64,000 nucleotides of DNA from Pascua guehoae (lineage: Eukaryota; Basidiomycota; Tremellomycetes; Trichosporonales; Trichosporonaceae), in the NCBI GenBank assembly GCA_001600415.1, contig BCJX01000001.1:1766562-1830561 (forward strand). Direction: 5' to 3'. The notes beneath the pieces are model-generated. The model did no database searches. It was given only the letters and a program-made list of their open reading frames with translations, and was not told the DNA's origin. Positions 11,101-21,347 of this stretch are shown here, one piece after another. How positions within the stretch are numbered: position 1 is the first letter of the stretch; the number at the start of each line of letters is the position of its first letter. A program made the translations under genes and the position numbers.

Positions 11101-14100
11101 CGACCCAAACGCAGAGGCCGACATCCCATCTTCTGAGCTCAAGGAAGATGTGGAAGCTACCGAAGATATTGTTGTCGACGAGACTTCAGCAGCAGCTGTG
11201 GCAGACGTGGAGCTTCCTTTGTCTGGTATCACCGAGGAGCTCGCTCCGTCCGCCAATGGTGTTCAGAACGGCACCGAAGTGCCTACCACCGACGTACCTG
11301 CCACCGGCGTACCTACCACCGACGCACCCATCACCGACAATGCCAGCCCACTCGAGACTCCAGCCGACCAGTCCCTCACCGACGAGGCTCTCGCAAGGCG
11401 TGACCCGTCCCCGCCTGCCCTCATCGTAGAGGGTAAACGTCAACGACGAGTTCGGTCTGTTTGGACGCCCCCAGAAGCCCCTCAGCACTTGTCGTCGTCT
11501 CGACCAAAGAAGCCCAAGATTAAAGTGGTCAAGTCTGAAACCGAACCTGTACCCGAGCCCGAGACCGAGTCTGATCACTCTGTGGAGTTGACCCCGGAAC
11601 CCTCCAGTGAGGAAGAGGAGGAAGAGGACGAGGTTGAGATGGCTTCTGCTCCCGAGGACCCAGAGGCGCCTCGGATCAAGCCTCCGTTCCTTCTGCGTGG
11701 TACTCTCCGCCCGTATCAACACGCGGGTCTTGAGTGGCTTGCCAGCCTCTACTCGAACAACATGAACGGTATTCTGGCCGACGAGATGGGCCTAGGGTGA
11801 GTCGGAGCCGATGACAAGGACATCACAGCTTACATCGCAGCAAAACAATCCAGACGATCGCTCTCCTTGGCCACCTGGCATGCGACCGCGGTGTGTGGGG
11901 CCAGCACCTGATCATTGTTCCGACATCGGTCATTCTCAACTGGGAAATGGAGTTCAAAAAGTTCCTCCCGGGCATGAAGGTGCTCACGTACTACGGCAAC
12001 CAAAAGGAGCGCAAGGAGAAGCGTGTCGGGTGGCACACCGAGAACGCATGGCAGGTTTGCATTACATCATACCAGATTGTTCTTGCCGACCAGCACATCT
12101 TCCGGCGCAAGAACTGGGTGTACATGATCCTGGACGAGGCGCACAACATTAAAAACTTTCGAAGCCAGCGGTGGCAGACGCTCCTGGGTTTCAAGACCCA
12201 ACGACGACTACTCCTCACGGGCACGCCACTGCAAAACAACCTCATGGAGCTGTGGAGTCTGCTCTACTTTCTCATGCCCAACGGTATTACGGCAGACGCA
12301 ACGGCTGTTGTCGGGTTCGCCAACCACAAGGAGTTTATGGAATGGTTCTCCAACCCCATGGACAAGGCGGTCGAGTCTGGCGAGACGCTCGATGACGACA
12401 TGATCGAGACCGTGTCCAAGCTCCACACGCTGTTGCGACCGTTCATCCTCCGGCGCCTCAAGTCTGAAGTCGAGACCCAGCTGCCCGGCAAGTTTGAACA
12501 CGTCGTCTACTGCCGCCTCTCGAAGCGACAACGGTTCCTCTATGACGAGTTCATGTCACGCGCATCAACCCGCCAGGCTCTTACATCCGGTGGCTACCTT
12601 GGCGTCATGAACACGCTCATGCAGCTACGCAAGGTATGCAACCACCCGGACTTGTTCGAGGTGCGGCCTGTGCGTACCAGTTTTGCAATGGACCGCGGTG
12701 TTGCCAGCGACTTTGAGCCTGCCGAGCTGCTCCTCCGCAAACGCCTACTCGAGGATGAGGACGAGCGCGTCGACTTTGTCGACTTGAAGCTCGTGGTTAC
12801 GGCGAATGAGAGTGAATCTGCCTGGGTGTCGTCGATGCGGAACCGTCTTGACGCGAGCGACAAACTACCGTACGCAATCGAGCCGGTGAAGAAGGGCCGT
12901 GGTCCCAAGCCCGACACTCGTACACTGGTGGGCTGGACCAAGTACCGAACACACTTGGAGTATGAGGCCACGGTGGCACGCTGGCGTGCGCTGCGAGACA
13001 TCAACCGCCGTCGATGCCAGTCTGGGCCGATTTATGGCAGGACTACGTTGGCAATGCTGTCCGATCTTCCACACCATCTACTCCCGCAAAGCGTCGCCAC
13101 ACGACGCGGCATCGACCTCCTTGGCGAGCACGCGCCGCCTGCTTCACGACTGGTGCACTCGTTTGCCGAACGCGTGCGGCTGATGGAGCCGTTGATTGAC
13201 CGCTTTGCCGTTATCCCCCCCAATGTCGTCGCGAGTGATGTAGTCCGACACGCTGTCCCAGGCATCGCTCCGGAGCAGTATCCCGAGCTCCAGGATCCCG
13301 AGTTTGACTCTCTGCACGCTCCGACGGTTCGCCTGCAGATTGCCTTCCCCGACTCGAGTCTTTTGCAGTACGACTGCGGCAAGCTGCAAAAGCTTGCCGA
13401 AATGCTGCGCGACCTCAAGGCGGACGGGCACCGCGTCCTCATCTTCACGCAGATGACCCGCGTGCTTGACATTCTGGAAATGTTCCTCTCGTACAGCGGC
13501 CACCGATACCTGCGTCTGGACGGCAGCACCAAGATTGAGGACCGACAGGTCCTGACGGAGCGGTTCAACTCTGACTCGCGCATCTTTTGCTTTATCGCGT
13601 CGTCACGCTCTGGCGGCGTTGGTATCAACCTGACTGGTGCGGACACGGTCTTCTTCTACGACTCGGACTGGAACCCGTCCATGGATCGGCAGTGCATGGA
13701 CCGTGCGCACCGTATCGGCCAGACTCGCACTGTCAACGTCTACCGACTGGTGTCGTCGCATACCGTCGAGGAGAATATGCTCAAGAAGGCAAACCAGAAG
13801 CGGCTGCTGGACCGAGTCGTGATTCAAGACGGCGACTTTACGACTGAATTCTTTGGCCAGGTCGGGTGGCGCGACATGCTCGACGACAGCATGGTTGTAC
13901 CGGCCGAGGGCGAGGTGGAGGATCGCATCGAGGACGTCCAGTTCGAGGAGCAGGTGGACGAGGACGAAGGCGAGGCCGCGGCACGCGCGGGCAAGGAGCG
14001 CGAGTTTGCCCTCGCTCTCGCCGAGGTGGAAGACGAAGAGGACGCGGCTGCGGCGCGCGTCGCGCAGGGCGAGGGCGAGATGGACTTTTCAGAGTTTGTC

Positions 14101-14364
14101 GATGACTCGGCCGCCCGCAAAGGCAAGGCCAAGGCCAAGGGGGCTACGACTGCGTCTGGTGGTGTGGACACGCCTGCTCCAACCGCCTCGGTGACGCCGG
14201 CACCTCTCGGGGTCAGTCGCCTCGGCACCGACACGGGGACGGGTACGCCAACGCCCGCGCCCCAGGATGAAGAAGACGAGTACGATGAGGACGAGCCGGG
14301 GTCCATCGACGACTACATGCTCGCCTTTATGGAGTGGCATTATGCGACTTTTGCGTCGTTCTGA
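8103..14364 (+). CDS. SWR1: SWR1 chromatin-remodelling ATPase
   Basis: Four exons (8103-8552, 8603-9931, 9968-11796, 11841-14364) encode 2,043 residues. An HSA domain, the docking site for actin and Arp subunits, lies around residues 515-595 ([18 protein letters not shown] onward). A long acidic and Pro/Ser-rich segment follows to about residue 1165. The Snf2 ATPase then starts with [16 protein letters not shown]. Its Walker A (DEMGLGKT) is split by intron 3, the DEAH box (LDEAHNIKN) is near residue 1300, and helicase C runs from about 1750 to 1860 ([20 protein letters not shown]). A large insertion separates the two RecA lobes, as in the INO80/SWR1 class. HSA plus split ATPase identifies the subunit that exchanges H2A-H2B for H2A.Z-H2B. 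The tail is acidic and Ala-rich. INO80 is the alternative but lacks an N-terminus like this. Confidence 0.93.
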
Positions 14365-14658
14365 GCGTAGCATATACCACATGTATGTTTGTATTTCCCG
14401 CTAGTGACATGTATGCCATCAAGCAGAAGTGTAGGATCATGGGCAAAGGGGGCTTGTTGTCGTTCGTTGTATGTGGCCTGCCAAGGAACCCGCCAGCGGT
14501 GAGAGGGTTCGGCTCCGGACTTGAGTACTGGCCAGTCTAGCAGATAGGTTGTCATGGCAAGGTACAATGAACCAGTAGACCTTGCAATGAACCAAATCTG
14601 CATCAGAAGCAAGAGGAGCCAAACAAAGTGCCAAAAGTGTCAGAAAGTCAAAAAAATT

Positions 14659-14745
14659 CTCTCTGTCGGAGAGTCGAACTCCGCTCTCCCGCGCATTTAA
14701 TTACTAAATGACAAGCGAGCATACTAACCGATATACGAACAGAGA
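14659..14745 (-). tRNA. tRNA-Asp(GTC) with 15-nt intron
   Basis: On the minus strand, 14745-14739 (TCTCTGT) pairs perfectly with 14666-14660 (ACAGAGA), followed by discriminator G at 14659. The D-arm reads GTAT-ATCGGTTA-GTAT. The anticodon stem CTCGC pairs with GCGGG once a 15-nt intron (14708-14694) is removed one base 3' of the anticodon GTC. The T-arm CGGAG-TTCGACT-CTCCG is perfect. CCA is not encoded, as expected in eukaryotes. A run of seven T just after the 3' end (minus strand) is the Pol III terminator. The mature length is 72 nt. Confidence 0.93.
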
Positions 14746-15472
14746 TATTGAAATATACTAAAGTGGTCATTGCCTGGCCTATCAGCCATCGCTCCATTAT
14801 CGCACTCAAACTCGTCTTGTCACCGAGGCCACCGAGGCTTGCTCAGTCTCGGCTACTTGGGGCTGCTGACACTGGAACACCTATAGCTCTACAGTCGTCG
14901 CTGCCAAGCGGTCGTACTTATCCGTCGGCATGCAAGACACATCGAGCTGGAGCATCTCAGCCCTCGGCTGCCATCGGTACTGAGCGGTGCCTCGGCGTTG
15001 GCCGCGGCTTAGCCGCGGGTCTGTATCCAACGAGAGGCACGCGGGTCGGGACCCAAGTGTTGTATATCAACCAGATATACAACCGGGATCCGGACCTGGG
15101 CACTCGCTAGGCGCTGAGGCTGTCACCTGACACTCGAGCATGCCCCATGGGGCCGATAAGACTGGGGATCTGGGGCCCTGGCGTTCTCGTTCCAGTTCCA
15201 GTTCCAGGCCAGCGAGCCCAGGCGGGACGCGGCGCGCAGCAATGCGCATGTGTCGTGTCGCGTCTCGAGGCGAGCCAGGAGGGGCCGAAGGGAGCCGAAG
15301 GCACAGTGACACACTCGAAGCCGGGTGGTCGTGGTGGTGCCATGTCAATGCCCAGGTCTCGACCCGTTCCCACGCTCTGGGGATGTATAAGAGCGTGTTG
15401 AGGACTGATCCTGGGGAGGTTGTAGCTCCTCGTCGGGTCGACTCTACATTCTATCCATCACTAAGAAGCACA
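14746..15472. other. intergenic region upstream of deacetylase gene
   Basis: No convincing coding sequence on either strand. Open frames here are short and lack splice-supported extensions. The part near 15180-15215 contains a small GTTCCA repeat. It presumably holds the promoter of the deacetylase gene. Confidence 0.5.
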
Positions 15473-17584
15473 ATGGGCGGCCGTATTCTCGTATCGTGCG
15501 TACGCTCCCAGCTCTCCCAGCTCTCCCAGCTCTCCTCTCCCAGCTCTCCAAGCTCTCTGAGCTCCCCAAGCTCCCCAAGCTCCCTGAGCTCCTCAAGCTC
15601 CTCGCCACGTCCTTCACAGCTCTCCCCCCACCACCCTCCAAACACACCTCTAACCCCAGACTCGCGGTCGACGTCGACTGCGTAGCCGGCTGGCTGGGCT
15701 CGTACGGCGGCGAAGACTCGCCCGGCGACATTTCGCGGGGCCTCTTTGCGGGCGAAGTCGGCATCCTGCGCCTGCTCAAAATGTTTACCAAATACGGCAT
15801 CAAGACGACGTGGTTTGTGCCCGGGCACAGCCTCGATACGTTCCCCGACGAGATGAAGGCGGTCCGTGATGCCGGGCATGAGCTGTGGGTGTCGGTTTTG
15901 TGGTGTTGTGTTTGTTTGTGGCGTGGAGGGTTGAAGGTGGTGGGGGNGGGGNGGGGGTTGTGCTGGGAGGTGGCGTGGCACTGGCACTGGCATTCGCTGC
16001 TGAAAGCTTCGTTGTTGGGATCGTTGGTGTTCTCCTTCCTCAGACTGTTCCCCAGACCTCTGGGTGTAGTGGTGTACACCCCGAGCTCTGCGTTGGTCAT
16101 GAATCGCCTCGGTCTTCCGTCCTACCCGTGCTCCAGACAGTGCCACACCGTCCACGGGGCCCGCCCAACCTGCGGTGCTTGGTCGTGCACTTCGTTGCCC
16201 TGATGCTGCCCAGTCTGTTGTCCTAGATTCTGTGATGTGCACTCATTGTCCCCATGGTCGGGGCATCAGTACACACCTCCCACTCCAGCTGGCATGTACC
16301 GGTCATGGGTCACACATCAGCACGTCGTGACCCTCCTGTTCAACTCCTCTCTCCCCTCCTACACCCCCCCCCTCCCCCCTTACACCAGTCCCCACCTGAC
16401 ACCCCAGCGGCCTGCACGGCTACTCGCACGAGAACCCGACTGCGCTCTCGGTACAGCAGCAAAAGGACATTCTCGACAAGACGTTTGACCAGCTGACAGA
16501 GTTTTGCGGAAAGCCGCCGCTAGGCAGCGTCGCGCCCTGGTGGGAGGCGAGCAAGGAGGGGGCAGAGATGCTCCTCGAAAAGGGCATTCAGTATGGTACG
16601 TTTCGGCGGGTGTTGATGGACGTGCAGGCGCGGTGGGCAGCCTAGGGCCCGGGCGAGAGAGTTATGGACAAGCTGGTCGAGCCTGGTTCACAATTCACAA
16701 TTGGGGCAAGGTTGCTCGCTCGTCCTACTGCCGGGCAGCTGGGGCTAGCTGAGACTGGTGCTCAACCACACCCGCCCTCATTACCTCAGGGCACGAAGCA
16801 GAAGTCACAACGACGCCGAGATCAGCTTGACGGGTGTACTCCCCCACTGACACCCAGACCGCAGCTTCCAGCACCGCGACTCGCAGCCATACTACCTCCG
16901 CGTCGGCGACGAGTGGACCAAGATTGACTACGACAAGCCTGCATCCCACTGGATGAGCCCGCTCAAGCGCGGAGAGGTGACGGGTCTCGTCGAGGTGCCC
17001 GTCAACTGGGAGGTGAGCTTAGAGGCTTGAGCGATGTACGGTGTACCCTGAGGTCGACTTGGTGGAGCTTGTGTCGGTCTCGAGGCGTTCACCCCCGACG
17101 CACGCACAACTAACAGCTGCAGCTCGACGACCTCCCGCCCATGATGTTTATGAAGTCGGCCAACAACTCGCACGGCTTTGTCGACGTCAAGACGATCGAG
17201 CACAAGTGGAAGGACCACTTTACGTACCTGTGGGAAAACGAGCGCGAGGAGGGCTTTACCATGCCCATTACCATCCACCCGGATGTGTCTGGCCGCCCGC
17301 GTGAGTGTAAATTTAAGGCTGAGGCTCGTCTGATCCTCCATTCCGACTCTGCACAACACTGCACTGGCCTCGCCCACCCTCCACGCCCAACCGCGTTCCC
17401 CTCCCCGCAACGCACACGCTCAACGCACGCGCTGACCTCAGACGTCCTCAAGATGCTCGAGCGCTTCATCGAGTGGATCAACACGCACGACGGCATCGAG
17501 TGGGTGCCCGTGTGCGAGATTGCGCGCGACTTTCGCGAGCGCGTGCCTCCTCCCAAGGGCTGCCAGATGCCCAAGAAGCTGTAG
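15473..17584 (+). CDS. polysaccharide deacetylase family protein (PuuE/PgdA-like NodB domain)
   Basis: Six exons (15473-15495, 15660-15884, 16408-16595, 16858-17012, 17123-17300, 17442-17584) give 303 residues. A 23-nt first exon encodes MGGRILV; its joint to [20 protein letters not shown] is supported by frame and family resemblance. NodB-fold landmarks are the DVD metal motif near the N-terminus, [27 protein letters not shown] (metal-binding His), VAPWWEAS, and [15 protein letters not shown] near the end. The family hydrolyses N-acyl or cyclic amide bonds (chitin, peptidoglycan-like or allantoin-type substrates). There is no signal peptide, so it is probably cytosolic and not a wall chitin deacetylase. 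Intron 1 holds a minisatellite, and intron 2 (523 nt) contains two undetermined bases in a G-run. The acceptor before LDDLPPMMF could also be six bases upstream. Confidence 0.82.
15509..15608. repeat. intronic minisatellite, AGCTCTCCC-like units
   Basis: About ten imperfect copies of a 9-bp unit (AGCTCTCCC drifting to AAGCTCCCC and GAGCTCCTC) fill intron 1 of the deacetylase gene. The repeat stops about 50 nt before the 3' splice site. Confidence 0.85.
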
Positions 17585-18340
17585 AGTGGACAGGAGTGAG
17601 TAGGGGGGCAGGTTGTGCGTGGATTCTCGCTGGTCAGAAGGCTCAGAAGGCTCAGAAGGCTCAGAAGAGTGCTGTCTGCTGTGTGCTGTGTGCTGTGCAA
17701 GCTCGTAGATAGCGTAGGTGTTTGATATGATGCAAGGCAGGGGATAGTACCGGTAGTTGTTACAAATGCCATCCAATGTCAGCAGAGCGAATGCAGTGCC
17801 GCGGATGACGACCAGCCGGCGTGGCCAACATTTCCAACATGCTGCCGGATACATACGATATCTCGGGCTGATTTTGTGGAAATTGATTTTTAGGTTGATG
17901 CTCGGCTGTCAGCGCCTGGACGCGGGACGGGAATCGGCCCTTGGCGGCGTCTCCAACGAGCCAGTCGGTGTTCAACCGTGGGCACGCCTCCACTTTTTGT
18001 TTGGCCCCGGCCGTGTTTGCGGGGCAAATGGGCACATGGGGTGCGCGATGATGATGTGGAGGTTGTGATGAACGCAACGTTTCCCATTGGCGATGTGGGT
18101 GTCCCAAAGGCGCCACCTCCACCTTTGTGTGTGCGGCCAAACGGAAGTAAATGATCGACCGGCCCGGACCGGTCGTTGCCGTCCTTAGCGGGTGAATGCC
18201 TGCGGGGCAGTTGACAAAGGTGGGGTGGGATACCTGCACTCGCAACCCTCTTGTCAAAGACACCGAGAAGACGAGTTCCGACCTTTGTCAACGCCCACTC
18301 ACCCACTACGACTACAGTCATTACGCGAAAACTCTGAACC
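17585..18340. other. intergenic region upstream of CYB2-like gene
   Basis: No gene is supported. Positions 17637-17668 carry about three and a half copies of GGCTCAGAA, followed by TGTGTGC-type repeats to about 17697. An inverted repeat, GACCGG-N6-CCGGTC, lies near 18157-18175, about 170 bp upstream of the lactate dehydrogenase ATG. It could be a CGG/CCG zinc-cluster site, but this is a guess. Confidence 0.4.
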
Positions 18341-20745
18341 ATGGGCAGGAAAGTCGACGGCAAAGAGGTGGCAGAGCACAACAGTGTTGAGAAGGTGAGC
18401 AGTCGCGCTGTGCAATATGTGTGGATGAGTGGGGCTGACGCTATGCAGGGCGTCTGGATTGTCGTCCACGGTGCGCATCGCGAGGGGTTGTCTTGCAGCG
18501 CCCAAGACGGACGAGCGGGCACAGGGGAGCACAGCTGACGATCTTAGGCGGCGTGTACGATGTGACAGACTTTCTCGAGGTGGGTGGAGCTGAAGACGAC
18601 CAAGGGGTTCAGCTCAACTAACCCACAGGAACACCCGGGCGGCGCCGAGATCATTCTCGTGAGCATGAGCGCGAGCTGCGGGGCAGCGGCTCCCTGCTCC
18701 AAAGCAACTGCTCCCAGCTTTGCGGTGTGCTACTAGCTAACTCCCCAGCGCTATGCGGGCAAGGACGCGACCGAGGAGTATGAGCCGATCCACCCTCCGT
18801 CTGCGATCAAGGACAACCTCGGTGCGTAATTGAACGCCGGTCCAAGCGCGGCTTATCTTTTGCTTCTCTTCTCGCACCCGCACGCGCTGACAATGCCAAG
18901 ACCCCGACAAGCACATCGGCGAACTGATCCCGGGCACCCTCGCGGCCCCCGAGTCTGCCGACCAGGCCTCGAGCTCCGCCCCCCCTGCAGCACCAACGCC
19001 CGCGGCAGCGGCAGCACCCGCCGCGGGGCCCGTCGAGCCGTACACCAAGCCGCCGCTCGGCCAGATTCTCAGTCTGCACGACTTTGAGGCCGTGGCGCGC
19101 ATGACCATGAGCCGCCGCGGGTGGAACTATTACTCGTCAGGCGCAGACGACGAGATTACCATGCGCGAAAACTACAATGCCTACCAGCGCGTCTGGTTCC
19201 GCCCCCGCGTCCTCCGCGACGTTGGCAAGGTCGACTTTTCCACAAAGATTCTCGGATTCCCCACGTCCATGCCTGTTTACATTACGGCCACTGCGCTCGG
19301 CAAGCTTGGCCACCCCGAGGGTGAGGTTTGTCTTACAAAGGCTGCCGCAGAGCATGACATCATCCAAATGGTGAGTTCAGGATTAGTCTGGGCTGGTCTG
19401 TGTTATGTGTTTGTGTTGCTTCCTGGACATGGTTTTGGTCTTGGTCCTCGTCTCTGATCTCCGGTATCGGGTCGCTGGTCTCCGGTATCGGGTCTCTTGT
19501 CTCTGGGTTATTCGTCTTGGTTCTCTCTGGACACTGGCCGCTTGCTTCTGGCTCTTGTCTTTGGTCTACGGTCTCTTGTTTCAGTCTCGGTCTCGGTCTC
19601 GGTCTCGCTCTTGGCCTCCATTCCGACGCCAGCCCCTGGTCACTTTGATATCCGATCGCCCTAATCTTATCTTTCTCTCTCTCTGTCGCCAATCTCATCG
19701 CGTCTCCATGTTCGGTCTCTTACCTCTCTTGCCTACCTCTCCTTGACGACTCTCTGCCCCCCCCGCGCCGTTTACCCCGCTAACGCCAGATCCCGACCCT
19801 CGCCTCGTGCGACTTTGACGAAATGGTCGACGCGGCACAGCCTGGCCAAGTCCAGTTCCTGCAGCTCTACGTCAACTCTGACCGCGAGCGCACAAAGAAG
19901 ATTATCGCGCACGCGGCCAAGCGCGGCGTCAAGGCGCTGTTTATCACGGTCGACGCGCCCCAGCTCGGCCGGCGCGAAAAGGACATGCGCACCAAGTTTG
20001 AAGGCACCGCGTCAAACGTCCAGGCCAAGGGCGGAGACAAGGTGCAGCGCGACCAGGGAGCGGCGCGTGCGATTTCGTCCTTCATCGACCCGGCGCTCGC
20101 GTGGAAGGACATCCCCCAGCTCCGGGCCGCGGCCGGCGACATGAAGATTATCCTCAAGGGCGTGCAGACGTGGGAGGACGCCGTGCTCGCGGCCGAGGCG
20201 GGCGTCGACGGCGTCGTCCTCTCCAACCACGGCGGGCGGCAGCTCGACTTTGCCCCCTCGCCCATTGCCATTCTCCCCGAGGTCGTCGCACAGCTCAACC
20301 TCCGCGGCCTCCTCTTCCGCCCCGACGGGTCCCGCTTTGAGCTCATGGTCGACGGCGGTGTCCGCCGCGCAACCGACGTCCTCAAGGCCGTCGCCCTCGG
20401 CGCGACCGCAGTCGGTATTGGCCGCCCCATGATCTACGCCATGAGCACGTACGGAACCGAGGGTGTCGCGCACGCCCTCCAGATTCTCAAGGTGAGTAAC
20501 AAGTTTGGCAGCGTTTGCGACTGTCATACCACCGACCACACGCCTCGTCGCCTCGTCGTAGTAACCCCCTAACAAGACAGGACGAGTTCGAGATGAACAT
20601 GCGCCTCATCGGCGCCCCAACCCTCGCAGACGTCACGCCCAACATGGTCGACACGCGCGCCCTCGGTTACCCCGCCCCAGGCCCAACCGTCTACGCGTCA
20701 AACTACGAGCTCATGGCCCCAGCCGGCATCAAGGCCAAGCTGTAA
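18341..20745 (+). CDS. CYB2: L-lactate dehydrogenase (cytochrome), flavocytochrome b2
   Basis: Eight exons (18341-18394, 18449-18470, 18548-18579, 18629-18658, 18749-18821, 18901-19370, 19790-20491, 20581-20745) encode 515 residues. An N-terminal cytochrome b5 domain covers about residues 3-75, with heme ligands His38 (in HPGG) and His61 (in IHPPS). After an Ala/Pro linker comes the FMN-binding alpha-hydroxyacid dehydrogenase barrel. It shows GWNYYSSGADDEITMREN, YITATALGKLGH, LYVNSDRERTKKI, LKGVQTWEDA, catalytic His374 in LSNHGGRQLD, and the phosphate loop MVDGGVRRATDVLKA...GRP. The enzyme oxidises L-lactate to pyruvate and passes electrons through heme to cytochrome c. Unlike yeast Cyb2 it has no presequence before the b5 domain. 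Intron 6 (419 nt) is repeat-rich. Confidence 0.9.
19436..19622. repeat. GGTCTC-rich degenerate repeat in CYB2 intron
   Basis: Intron 6 (19371-19789) carries many imperfect copies of GGTCTC or GGTCTCCGGTATCGGGT and related hexamers. At 419 nt it is the longest intron in this gene; the others are 48-90 nt. Confidence 0.7.
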
Positions 20746-21347
20746 CGGCGCCATTCGTAACGACTGAGCGAGGCGAGGATAAGATTCCCTTCTTTTTTTG
20801 TGTTTCCGAGATTGGTGTTTCGATTGCAAAGGTAGAGAACGAGACGAGCGAGGAGGTTGGAAGCTGGAGGCGATGGGGGACGACGTCGAGGCGGGAGACG
20901 AGACTGGAACCAGGACGGAGATCTTGTTACGCTCACTGTAGGAATGCAACGGTACATGTCAGACGTGTTTGGAGTGTCGGTTCAGAGGCCAAGGGGCCAA
21001 CCACAGTTGGGCGTGTAGTCGCAAGGAGAAGGGGATGCGAGCACACTGTGGCAGTGTTGGCCATGGGAACCGGCCGACTCTGTCCTGCGTCTCCATCTAC
21101 ATCACGCAACGTGTGACTAGATGGAGGTACAATACGGTGCAATCAGATGGAATACGGGGTGGAAACAAGACCCCAAACTTGCCCCCGGACGACATTCTCT
21201 CCCTTCCAAATAGTCCCCTCTCACAGCCTTTGCGAGACATCTTGCGTATTCCGACAGCAGGCCCGCCCCCCTCGCAACTCTGCACCTTGCATCTCTGCTG
21301 CTGCATATCATAGGCATACATCTATATAACCCAAGGGACCGAGGACA
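20746..21347. other. convergent intergenic region between CYB2 and MYO1
   Basis: It contains the two 3' ends and nothing else I can support. Open frames here are short and unrelated to anything I recognise. Confidence 0.5.
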
